64,000 bases of DNA from Sipunculus nudus. Lineage: Eukaryota > Annelida > Sipuncula > Golfingiida > Sipunculidae. Under the pieces are notes generated by a model, which saw only the letters and a list, made by a program, of their open reading frames with translations, was not told where the DNA came from and made no database searches. The position numbers were made by a program, and so were the translations under genes. The stretch spans positions 75,875,124 to 75,939,123 of the forward strand of contig CM049308.1 in assembly GCA_026874595.1 (NCBI GenBank), written 5' to 3'. Shown here in pieces: positions 1-10,592 of the stretch; positions within the stretch are counted from its first letter, which is position 1, and the number at the start of each line of letters is the position of its first letter.

Positions 1-960
1 GTAGGATGCTGCTTTAAATGGCGCACTAGTGTAAATTTTGGGAGGAAAGCAGGAGTTGCAAAACAATTAATAGATGCAGTATCAGGAGATCAAAGTGTGC
101 CAATTGCTGTGCACTGTCGTACCCATCGTCTTGAGCTATGTGTCAGAGATGTGATCAAAAATATTAAATACTTTGAGCATGTAAATGAGATCCTTCAAAT
201 CCTGTACAAATTTTATCATAAGTCATCTCTTAACTGGAACGAATTAAGAGCAAAAGGGAAAGCCCTTGGGCTACCTGTTCTTATGCCTGTAAAAATGTTT
301 GGTACTCGACGGGTTGCACATAGGAATAGAGCTGTACATGTGTTACTCAGGTGCTTTGCTACCATTGTTACATATCTTGAACAAATGACGACCACTTCAA
401 GAGGAACAAGAGAAACAAAAGAATAAGCATCTCTTCTCCACAAGGCAGTCTGTACTGTTACATTTGTGATGATGGGTCTAATTTTTTGCAGAAATTTCTT
501 GCATAGTTTTCAGACTCCCCTGCTCACTGCAGTGCAGAAACTGTACAGTAAATGAAGCTGTAGCCAAGGTATGCTGTACAGAGAGTCTTCTGACAGCTCT
601 ACAGGAGGACAAGGAACTGAACGATTGCTTAATGGATGACTTTACATTCTAAGAGGGTGGACCTATCACTTTTCAGAACATTCAGCTTGATAGACCTATT
701 AGATCAACAAGACAAGTCATTAATACAGATCGTAATATTGCAGAGGCACTGAATGAGGCAAAGAAAGTTGTTGCTGGTTTTGTAGAAAACTGTTCAGAGA
801 GATTAGCCCTGAAGAATGATTAAGTAATGGATGCCAAAGAAGCTGCTCAGATATTAAGGACAGTTGCTCTGAAGAGGAACTGGATGAGGAGGAGGAATTA
901 TGTTCAGTAGAGCAAGCCTAAAGAATTTAGATCATGAAGAAAAAGATCAATAAAATACAA
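1..960 (+). pseudogene. hAT-superfamily transposase relic (KIAA1586/ZNF862-like), cut by window edge
   Basis: The frame is open from base 1 to 426 and reads as the middle of a hAT-type transposase-derived protein. It contains VHCRTHRLELCVRDVIKN, then LYKFYHKSSLNWNELR, then FGTRRVAHRNRAVHVLL. This matches the order C/H-A-HRLEL, FYH-SP-N, GTRW-SH in vertebrate KIAA1586/ZNF862-like proteins, here with GTRR in place of GTRW. After the stop at 426 the similarity is patchy and shifts frame. Around 575-830 a reading with LQEDKELNDCLMDDF and later ALNEAKKVVAGFVENCSERL is interrupted by a stop near 649 and ends near 823. The N-terminal part lies outside the window. The relic stops about 120 bp before the family A repeat. 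Superfamily assignment is from motif memory; the broken state is directly visible. Confidence 0.65.
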
Positions 961-1075
961 AGTGAAATGTTCTAATAAACAAAGCTTGTATAATATTGTT
1001 GGCTGGGTTTTTTTACACATTTAGTTATATGTCCAGATTAATTTTCAATATAATCAATATGTCTTCTTATTTCAC

Positions 1076-2540
1076 AACAAGTGACCCATGGGTCATGACG
1101 CTCAGCTGACTGGGAAGAGATTCGCAAAAGGAAATTTTATCATCTGAATGGTAGTATATACCCATTCAACTGAAGCATCAAACAGATTAACCAACAGGCC
1201 AAGATTGTGTCTGCATTTATATATATTTCAAAAATAGAGAAAAAATGCGTAAACTTAAAAAAAATACAGGTGGCTCCACCAGTCTGCAGAAACTAATAAA
1301 AACACTTAATGGTCAATATACATGCAAAGAATCATGGTGATCTCTGCATTAGTTGTTCAGATACTTAAGCTTTTGTATCAAATTTTCCATTATTCTGAGG
1401 GATACTTCGGAGTCCTATAGCTTGAAGGATATGGGAAACAGAGACCTAATTTCAGGTTTTCACGGACACTTTTCATGGGCCTCCTTGCATGACAAGAATG
1501 AGGATTCTAGGTCCAGTTGATACTATTTGTACGCTGTTGACAGATAACCACATCTTAAAAGGTCTCAAAATAGAGAAAAAAATTCGTAAAAATTTGACAA
1601 AAATAGAGCTGGCGCACCCAGTCTGCAGAAACTGATGGAACAACTCATGATCAATATGTATGCGAAAAATCATGACCATCAATGTTGTAGTTATTGAGAT
1701 ACTGCAGTTTTTGTATCAAATTTTTCATTATTCTGGGGGGGGGGGGGTATTTTGGAGCCATACAGCTTAAAGGATATGGGTGAAAAAGAACTAATTTCAG
1801 GTTTCCATGGAGACTTTTCATGGGTTTCCCTGTGTGTCAAGAATAAAGATTCTAGGTCCAGTTGTTATGATTTGTGCCCTGTTAACAGATGTTCATTATT
1901 TAAAGGTCTCAAAAATAGAGAAAAGAATTCGTAAAAAAACCTGAACAAATACAGGTGGTGCCACCAGTCTGCAGAAACTGATGAAACACTCCATGCTCAA
2001 TATCCATGCAAACAATTATGGTGATCTCTGCATTAGTTGTTCAGATACTTCAGCTTTTGTATCAAATTTTCTATTATTCTGAGCTGTACTTTGGAGTGCC
2101 ATAGCTCAAAGGATATGGGTAACAGAGACCTAATTTCAGGTTTCAATGGAGACTTTTCATAGGTCTCTCAGTGTGTAAAGAATGAAGATTCTAGGTTCAG
2201 TCTTTACGATTTGAACCTTGTTAACAGATGTTCACATTTTTAAAGGTTTCAAAAATAGAGAAAATTCGGAAACAATAAAAAAAAAATCCAGGTGGCGCCA
2301 CCAGTCTGCAGGAACTGATTGAACATCTCATGATTAATATGTATGCCAAAAATCATGACCATCAGTGATGTAGTTAATGAGATATTGAAGTTTTTGTATG
2401 AAATTTTTGACTATTCTGGGGGGTACTTTAGGGCCCCATAGCTCAAAGGATATGGGTAACAGAGACCTCAGGACAGACAGACGGACGACGGACAAAGAGT
2501 GATCGCTATAGCTCAGATGACTTACAGTCAGCTGAGCTAA
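1076..2540 (-). mobile_element. Family A tandem-repeat element, short copy (1.47 kb), Helentron-associated-like
   Basis: On the minus strand this starts at 2540 with a hairpin end (AGCTCAGCTGACT pairing with AGTCATCTGAGCT, 2510-2538) followed by a GTCCGTC-rich stretch. It then contains about four diverged units of roughly 330 bp, and ends at 1076 with a short GTGACCC/GGGTCAT palindrome and TTGTT. GCTCAGCTGAC at 1100-1110 and GTCAGCTGAGC at 2527-2537 form an 11-bp subterminal inverted repeat. The same ends and units occur on the plus strand at 42801-49850. No coding capacity is visible; short ORFs at 1473-1682 and 1752-1934 are readings through the repeat. Subterminal inverted repeats, a 3-prime hairpin and internal tandem repeats are typical of non-autonomous Helentron relatives (HINE/pearl-like), which is an inference here. 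Confidence 0.7.
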
Positions 2541-2794
2541 AAAAACAACATAAAATGTAATTTTACATATATATCTTTAAAAGGTTCTTTAGTTCCGAGG
2601 TCCAAAAATGGCTAACAGATAAATTAATAAATATCACAATTATAAATTAGCATTTCTATTTTTTTAACTGAAACTCCTTAATAAGCAAACTTTCTCACTA
2701 GTATTACAGGGTGCATGTTGAAATCTTTAGGTGCATGTAGGTTTTTCAAGGGTGCACCTAAAGCATGTAAATATTTTAGTCTAATTCTTACCCT

Positions 2795-3030
2795 GCATCA
2801 GCTATTCAGATCCTGAAGCTTTTGTATCGAATTTTTAATTAATCTAGGAGGTATTTACGACCCCCATAACTCGAAGGATATGGGTAACAGACACCTAATT
2901 TCAAGTTTCCAAGAAGAATTTTCACGGACCTCCCTGGATGTCTAGATAGAAGATTCTAGGTCCAGCAGTAACAATCTGTGCCCTGTTAATGGAAAACCAC
3001 ATCTTTGAAGGTCTCGAAATTATATCCAAT
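2795..3030 (-). repeat. Stray family A unit
   Basis: This stretch aligns by eye with one family A unit: cagctattcagatcctgaag, then GATATGGGTAACAGA, then TTCTAGGTCCAG. It lies 250 bp outside the element at 1076-2540 and has no recognisable ends, so it is a detached or older fragment. Confidence 0.6.
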
Positions 3031-3056
3031 TTGTATCAAGTGTTTTCAAATTGTAT

Positions 3057-3717
3057 TCAGTGTTTTATTGTTTTCATTGTAAGCCCTTTTGACGCAGAAG
3101 GTTTCTTCCGTACAACGCCGCATATAACCCCTTTCGGGTTTTGCCGTTTCCGGAGCCCAGCCCCGGGGGGGGGGGGGGGGGGGACTTTCCACGGGGGCAA
3201 CCCATTAGCCGTGTGCGGCCGCTGGTTGTACTGGTCCAAAGCCAAATCATCCAGCCACCGTTCGGTGTTTTGTGTCTCTTCGCCGCGAAAAACGGTTTTT
3301 GTTGACGTCCTGTTGAACCGTTCCACCATGCTGGTTTTCACGGCGCGGTTTTTGGGCTTGAACCAGGTGATATGCTTTGTTTGGCACACAATCGGCGAGC
3401 ACGTGACTTCGTCCGTTTGTTTGTTTTCTTTTGTTCAGTACCCGCCCCAGAGGGCGAACACGGATTCCAGACCTGCTGCCACGTCGTACCACGACTTGTC
3501 TTTTAGCGGACGCCACCAACAAAATATTTCCTCTCTGACACATGACAGCATAAGACAAAAATTCAACGGCATTTGAGAAGTGTTGTTTCAGTTTCAAGGA
3601 TAATTTCTTGTGTCTAAGCAAGCGTAGTGTACCGATAATGTCCTTCTCTGGATCAAGAAATTCTAGGTCAGCCATAACTTGCATTTCATATTCAATCAAC
3701 TTCTCCGTAGCTTTCAT
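3057..3717 (-). pseudogene. Degenerate integrase/DDE transposase C-terminal relic
   Basis: The minus strand holds two overlapping frames. One (3717-3247) begins with a Met and a helical N-terminal stretch, EKLIEYEMQVMADLEFLDPE. The other (3389-3057) carries KHITWFKPKNRAVKTSMVER, then FNRTSTKTVF, then WLDDLALDQYNQRPHTANG. The K-x-S-M-VERFNRT stretch followed by a W-LDDL--YN-RPH block is typical of the C-terminal third of rve-type integrases and related cut-and-paste transposases. The frame change between the two lies near 3390. A 19-base G run at 3165-3183 sits in the downstream part and encodes a poly-proline stretch in this frame. The segment is noticeably more GC-rich than its surroundings. 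No D,D motif is visible, so the catalytic core is missing or too diverged. Confidence 0.45.
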
Positions 3718-3719
3718 TT

Positions 3720-5120
3720 TGTCGACAAGAAGTGCTAGTGTTGCCTCACTGCTTCACTTACTCAAATAGACTTGACATTCTAAAAAGAAATGGTGTGGAC
3801 AATTTCATTTATAAAATTTCCCTACTTCTTTATTACGTATGTACACATGATCTCAAGCATGCATCTCACACAAACACACACACACATTTTAACCAATCGA
3901 CAAATGTTCCTTTAAATTCATTTTATAGTAATAATCTCGTTAAAATCACACAAGTTAAATTTACATTGTAAAATTGAATTATGTATCCCAGTATTTTATA
4001 AATCAGTATGGTTGAATAAAAACGTGACCAGATACAGAAAAATTTAATTTTATATCCCAATATTGTATAAATCAGTTTGGGTTTATAAAAACGTGACCAC
4101 ATACCTTAATATCTTTAAGCATCTGCAATAGCATGTTTAGGCACCAGGAAACAGCTTGCACCACATGTGTATGATTCAAGAGGTGTATAATCAAGAAGTT
4201 TATCAAAATGTACACATAGTGTTGAAACAAATTCAATCAATTCCAATAATCAAGTTTCTGTAGTCTCAGTTACTCTTAACTTAACAATAAAATGTATGTC
4301 ACTGTTTTCGGGGAAAATAGTTATTATTACTTCTCCAACAACTAGCTGATGTTTAGCATATCTAAACGAGGCGATCTTTTGGCCATTTTTGAATGGGATT
4401 CCATTAATAGTATTTTGACAAACGGTAGCCTCCGAGCTATTTTTTAATTGTGGGAACTTTTCTATAGCTTGCTGAATATGGTCCCCGTACAGTTCAAAAT
4501 GGAATGTGATTGATTATTTGTATGAGATAGAGGGCCTGATTAATGAACCGTGTACAATGCATGAAAGAGTTGATTATTCTCTTCTAAAGACTGTGTTACG
4601 TTTTGGTATTTTGAGCTTAAAGAGAACTCGTCTTGAAAAAAGAATGTTTGCTCTTAAAACGTAATGTCCATAGTCTTATAAGTGGACCACACTGTAAGGT
4701 CAGTTTAGGATAACGGCTAAGGCCAGTAAGGGTGTGGTGTTTTGCTTTCAGGTTTTTACCAGGGAAAAGTTAAACTCTTGTTCTCAATATATTCTTCCGT
4801 ATAATCTAGCATAATTGCTAACTGGCCCTCTGATACGGCTGGTGCATTGATTAGTTCAACAATGCCTCTGAGCAGGAAAAGCACAGCACTTTGTTACTGT
4901 GGTCTTTGATCTTACCTCTGACCAATTAGGGTAGGAAACCGAGTAAAACCCACCCAGAACTAAACAGCATGCCCGCCAAGAGCTTTCCTGTGTAGAGTAT
5001 ATGGAGGTCTTTTGTGTGCATCAGTCCCTTTAAATTTAAAATCATGATTCTTTTATTAAGATAATCATAATCAAATCACCCCTTCTCTATCAAATAATCC
5101 TTCACTATACCCTCAAATAA
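3720..5120. other. AT-rich stretch without recognised gene; 71-bp two-copy repeat
   Basis: No supported coding region was seen. Two imperfect direct copies of about 71 bp lie at roughly 3968-4038 and 4039-4109; each includes TATCCCA, ATAAATCAGT and AAAAACGTGACCA. A short CA-rich run lies at 3871-3886. The right edge at 5121 is the target-site duplication of the LINE. Confidence 0.6.
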
Positions 5121-8100
5121 ATCATGGCCAAGGCGAAATGATTCAGATTACGAAATTACGAAATTGATTCAGAGTTATAACTAAACTTCTTGCTCGGTAA
5201 TTTTTGTAAACAAAAGCAAAAATTAATAATGATATTAATAAATTATAGAATATGTTGGATTTTTAAAATCTACTTTAATAATATTGGACAACTAGAGAAG
5301 CAAGTAGTCATATTACTATTTATTAGGCTCTGTAAAAGGAGAGAGCACAGAACTTATTATTGTAGATGTCTTATCAATCCAAGTTAACAAGTTTTTGTAG
5401 TTTTTAGTAAAGTAAATAAGTAAACAACTCGCAGGTAGTTACCATTTCATGAACAAAAAATTAAAAATTCAAATATTTCCAAAGGATTTCTCCCGGTCAA
5501 AATAGTCAATACAAGCTTATAGATTATAAAACAAATTTATAATATGGAATTTTTTAAGATTCAAGTATCGGTTTTTGTTTTCTGTATTTTGAGTATGTGT
5601 TTATATTACCAGTAAGCAATTGTATATATATTCCTTTAAGCTTTTTATTACAAAACTATGTAATCTACTGCACACCATGGATGAATATGATATTTTGCAC
5701 ATGCAGGGAAGCCAGTGGCACACTAGTTTTGAATACTTGTAAAGAATAACACAAAAAACTAATTGTCATTTCTAAACCTTATAAAGGAGCTGGAATGTAA
5801 CATATTTATATTACATGTTGTTAAGGCAGGTATATTTGGACACTCCTAAGATTCAATGATACATACCATAACATTATAATTTTATTACTTTAGGCTTATG
5901 TAATATAGCATATTGTTGACAAAAAACTAAAAGGAACCTCAGTAATTAGTATTTGACATTCCCAAAATATAAAACCTATCAACATTTCTGTATATTAATG
6001 TAGATTATTATTCATTATTCAATTTTATAGTCACAAGCCTTTCTTAAGATTGGGTAAATTGGTATGTTTTATGTGTGATACTATAATTAATATATATCAG
6101 GAGTATGTATCAGTAATTAGAAAGCTATGGTATTCAAATTTTTTCTTCTTCACTTTATCTATCTGTAATTGTATTAATAAAGAGTGGTAGGGTGAACAGA
6201 ATAACTATATAAATCAGGAAAATGGAGCACCATTTATGTATATTGGTCATTAGATTACATCAGATCGTATATTCTGATGAAGCAACTGCACTAACACATA
6301 TTATTGTAAGAATTTATTTTTTGGATGGATATTGATATAATGGAAATAGGTGTAGTTACTATATTAATGTTTTTGTGTTGTTCTTGTGAAAAGGGTACTT
6401 CCAAAATTCAGGTAAAGTACAGATGTCTGTATGACAAAAGAAGCTGTTTAAAAATTTATGATGTAAACTATGAGCAAAATGCTAATATAACATTGGTAAT
6501 TTTTTTAAGAAAGTGGTATACTTTCATAGATAACATTTATAATGTGATTATAAATTTTAATTGTTCAAGAAACATCTCATGGCATCACAACTAAAAATAT
6601 TAAGCATGAATGTAAGAGGCATGAGAAATTTCAACAAGAGAAGAGCTATTTTTAGTTGGTCTCGAAAACATGAAGCTAATATAGTTTTACTACAGGAAAC
6701 ATACAGCACAGAAAAGGATCATTACCTGTGGAAAAATGAATGGGGTGGGAAAGTCATTATGAGCCATGGTACAAACCATAGTAGAGGAGTGGCTTGTTTA
6801 TTGTCTAATAAGTTCCAATATAATATGATTGAAACATTAAAGGATAATGATGGAAGATTAATTATAATTAAATTAGAAATATGTGATACTTCATTTATAT
6901 TCATAAATATATATTCTCCAAATATAGAGAGATCACAAATATTGTTTTATAAAAAAATATATCAACAAATTTTAAAAATGCAAGTGACACAAGATGATAA
7001 TGTTACATTGGGAGGGGACTGGAACTGTGTTCTTACAGGGATAGATAAAAAAGGGGGACAAATGGTGCTGAAAACAAAAGTTATTAAAGAAATCATGAAG
7101 ATACAAACATTATTAAATGTAAATGTAAATTAAATATGGAGAATAAAATATCCAGAAAAAGAACAATACACGTGGCGACAGAAGTCAAAAAAACTATATA
7201 GTAGAATAGACTATTTTCTCATTACCAGTCATTTACAAGATTATGTCCTAGATGTTAATATTATCCCGGCATTTAAGTCGGATCATTCAGGAATAACTAT
7301 AACACTTAAGAAACCTTCAGAGGATATTAGAGGGAAGGGCTATTGGAAATTTAATAATCAACTTTTAGAGGATAATAAATTTATTTTTTTTATGAACAAA
7401 CAGATAGATGAATGGCTAAAAGAAAAAGATGAATTTAATCCTAACAGTTTTTGGGAATTAATTAAGTACAGAATTAGAAGAAAAACCATTTATTTTTCTA
7501 AATGTAAAAATAAAGATACTAAAGAGAGGGAATTGGTTCTTATTGGTGAACTTCAAGCTTTGGAAGACCAAGAAGTTGAAAGGGAAAAGTATGAATTATT
7601 ATATCAAGAATTACAAGAGCTTTATGATAAAAAAGTACAGGGAATTATTACAAGAGCTAAAATAAGATGGGTCGAGTACGGTGAAAAAAGTACAAAATAC
7701 TTTTAGAAAAAAGAAATGGAAATAAGAAACATGTTAAGCTCTTGGTTAACGATAATGGAAATTCTGTAACAGGTATAAATAATATTTTAGCTGAAGAAAA
7801 GAAATTTTTTCATAACCTATACTCCTCTCAAGTTAATGATACAGTAAATCTCGAAACTAATTGTTTTTTTTAAATAATAAAACAATTCCTAGATTAACAA
7901 AAGAAGATCAGGAGTACTGTGAAGGCTATTTAACAGCTGAGGAATGTTTTAAAGTATTGAAAACATTTAAAAAGGACAAATCACCAGGGAACGATGGATT
8001 AACAGCAGAGTTCTATAAAACTTTTTGGAATAAAATAGGATCTATAATTGTGCATAGTTTTAATTTTTCACTTGATCAGGGTAGCCTGACTCCATCACAG

Positions 8101-10592
8101 CGGCAGGCTGTAATTACATTAATTGAAAAGAAAGATAAAGATAGAACAAAATTAAAGAATTGGCGTCCAATTTCGTTATTAAACACCGATTATAAAATAA
8201 TGACTAAAGCCTTATCGTTTAGAGTTAAACATGTTTTGTCAAAAATCATACATAGAAACCAATTTGGATATGTAAAAAATACATCTATGACAGAGGCAAT
8301 AAGAACCATCTTAGATTCTTTATTTTATATAGATAAATGTAAATTAAATGGTCTATTGGCAACAATCGATTTTTAAAAAGCGTTCGATACAGTGGAATGG
8401 CAGTTTATTTTTGCAGCGCTAAAAAGATTTAATTTTGGTGAATCATTTATTAAATGGGTTAAAGTATTGTATAAAGATGTGGAAGCTTGTATTATGAATA
8501 ATGGACATTCTTCAGGATATTTTAAAATGGGAAGAGGAGTTAGACAAGGAGACCCCTTATCACCGTATTTATTTATCATCTTTTTAGGAATAATCAAGAC
8601 ATTCATGGTATAAAGATTAAAAATAAGGAGCTAAAATTGGTTTTATATGCTGATGACACCACTGTTATCTTAAGAGATTTGGACTCGCTTAAAACTGTTC
8701 TAGATTTGTTCAGAGAGTTTACTAAATGTTCAGGTTTACACATTAATAATGCTAAAACTGAAGCAATGTGGTTAGGGAAAAACAAAGATAGCAATAGTAA
8801 ACCTTTAGGGTTAGTGTGGTCAAAATGTGTGAAAGTGCTGGGCACATATATATCATATAATACAGAAATGAGTAATACATTAAATTTTGAAAATAAAATT
8901 AATAGCATATATGATATAACAAACATGTGGAAACAAAGAAATTTAACATTGCAAGGGCGAATTTTAATAGTTAAAACACTATGTTTTTCTAAACTCTCTC
9001 ATCTCTTGGCTAATTTCAATATGCCGGAAACTTATAAAAAGCGATTAAATAATATATTATGGTGTTTTATATGGAAGGGACAGAAAAAGGGAAGAGTTAA
9101 AAGAGATCTGCTGATAAAACCATTTGAAAATGGGGGGCTGAATATGTTAAGTATTGATTGCTATATAAAAGCGCAACAGATAATGTGGATTAAAAGATAT
9201 TTAGATAAAACCAAAAAAGATTGGAAATTGTTTATAGACTCATTTTGTGATATATTTGGGAACACAAAATTATTGTTAGAGTGTAACTATACCAAAAACT
9301 GTCTAAAAGGTTCAATGCCAGATGTATACATAGATATGTTTATTGCATGGAAGCAAGTTCGTATTCCAGAGTTATCTTATTGCAAATGGAATAATAAGAA
9401 TATTAAAATAAAAGGCAAACCGTTCTTCTGTAAGTCACTTTATCAGTCAGGTTTAATATATGTAAAACACTTATTTGGTGTGAATGGGAATCCAGTCAGT
9501 TTTAAAGAGTGGGAAGAAAAAGGAGCAAAACAAAGAGATTATTTGGTTTATAGGTCAATAATTAAACAAAGTAAAATATTGAATCACTGGAGAAATAATG
9601 GACAGTCGATCTTACAAAATGTATTTAATTGTAAAACAAGACAAGGGCCAGTTGTAGTTGAAAATGTTACTGCAAAGCAGGTATATGATTATTTTATTAG
9701 TCTTGTTAAAACACAGGATTCCAGTACAAGGCAAAAGTTTAGTACTAAATATGATGTAACTGATGAAAAGTGGGGTCTTTTATATACCAATAGTCTAACA
9801 TTATGTAAAGAAAAGAAAGTGAGTGAGTTTCAGTTTAAAATACTCCATAATTATTTATATCTTAAAGAGAGATTATATAAGTTTGGTTTTACTGAAGACC
9901 CATATTGTAGGTTTTGCCATACAGAGGTAGAAAAGTATGAGCATTTCTTTTGTAATTGTTCTATTGTTAAACAGTTTTGGCAAGATATAAGCATTTTTTA
10001 TGGTTTACCAATTAGTTTATTTACAGAAAGGAATGTTATTTTAGGAATATCTGAAAAGAATATGAGAATGGAAAATAAAATTCTTATACATGCAAAAGCT
10101 TTTATATATAGAACTAAAGATTCTGTTCAGATAAACCTTGAAAACTTTAAAAAATACATGGATTATCAAAGGAAGATTGAATGTACAGATAAGCCTGCAG
10201 AAAAAACAAAAAAAATGGAAACTTTTGTGGCAAAATATCAGAAGGACAACGGAAACTTGATCCATTACAACATAATAGTTAATTTGTATGACACTATTTG
10301 ACATATAAAAGAAAACAATAATATTGAGCTTGTTTAACTTAACATTATAAGTATTTCTAAAATTATATATAGATGGAAAAGGTGATATATTGTTAGTCAT
10401 ACTGTACTTTGAACAAACAGGTCATTTTGTATGTATATATGTACTTTGTATATAGTACCCTTTTTTGTATGTTCTTTTGTATGTTAGTTTTGTTACTGTT
10501 TTGGTGTATTGTCTTGTAATCATGGGTGTTATTACTGTCTGTAATTTTTTTTTTTTGGGGGGTAATAAAAAAAAAAAAATCATGGCCAAGGC
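5121..10592 (+). mobile_element. Near full-length L1/Tx1-like LINE with 14-bp target-site duplications
   Basis: The element body is 5135-10578, about 5.44 kb. ATCATGGCCAAGGC occurs at 5121-5134 and again at 10579-10592, immediately after a run of 13 A (10567-10579), giving a 14 to 16 bp target-site duplication. The empty site would read AAATAAATCATGGCCAAGGC before insertion, with an A/T-rich start suited to target-primed reverse transcription. The element contains about 1.4 kb of leader (5135-6560) in which no ORF1 protein is recognised, a broken ORF2 (6561-10301), and a 3-prime UTR that includes T12G6 just before the A tail. The duplications and tail are direct observations; the clade call rests on reverse transcriptase motifs. 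Confidence 0.85.
6561..10301 (+). pseudogene. LINE ORF2 (endonuclease-reverse transcriptase), broken by 2 stops and 3 frame changes
   Basis: The apurinic endonuclease domain begins near 6579 (MASQLKILSMNVRG) with LLQETYS, NIYSPN, GGDWNCVL and, past the first stop (7131), SDHSG near 7280. The reverse transcriptase follows: SPGNDGLTAEFYK, NWRPISLLN, FGYVKN, IDF-stop-KAFDTVEW (stop at 8374-8376 where E is usual), RQGDPLSPYLF and YADDTTVIL at 8646. The C-terminal region ends with a cysteine/histidine knuckle, CRFCHTEVEKYEHFFCNC. Frame changes are visible near 7704 (one base short in a T run), near 7870 (T run), and near 8580-8588, where several residues are also lost between LFII and NNQDIHG. In contrast 8637-10301 is one uninterrupted frame of 554 codons. 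The product would nick DNA and copy its own RNA at the break; this copy cannot make it. Confidence 0.85.

Noticed and set aside
2989-3576. 195-codon plus-strand ORF
   Set aside because: It runs through a 19-base G tract and is antisense to the integrase-like reading, which carries recognisable blocks.
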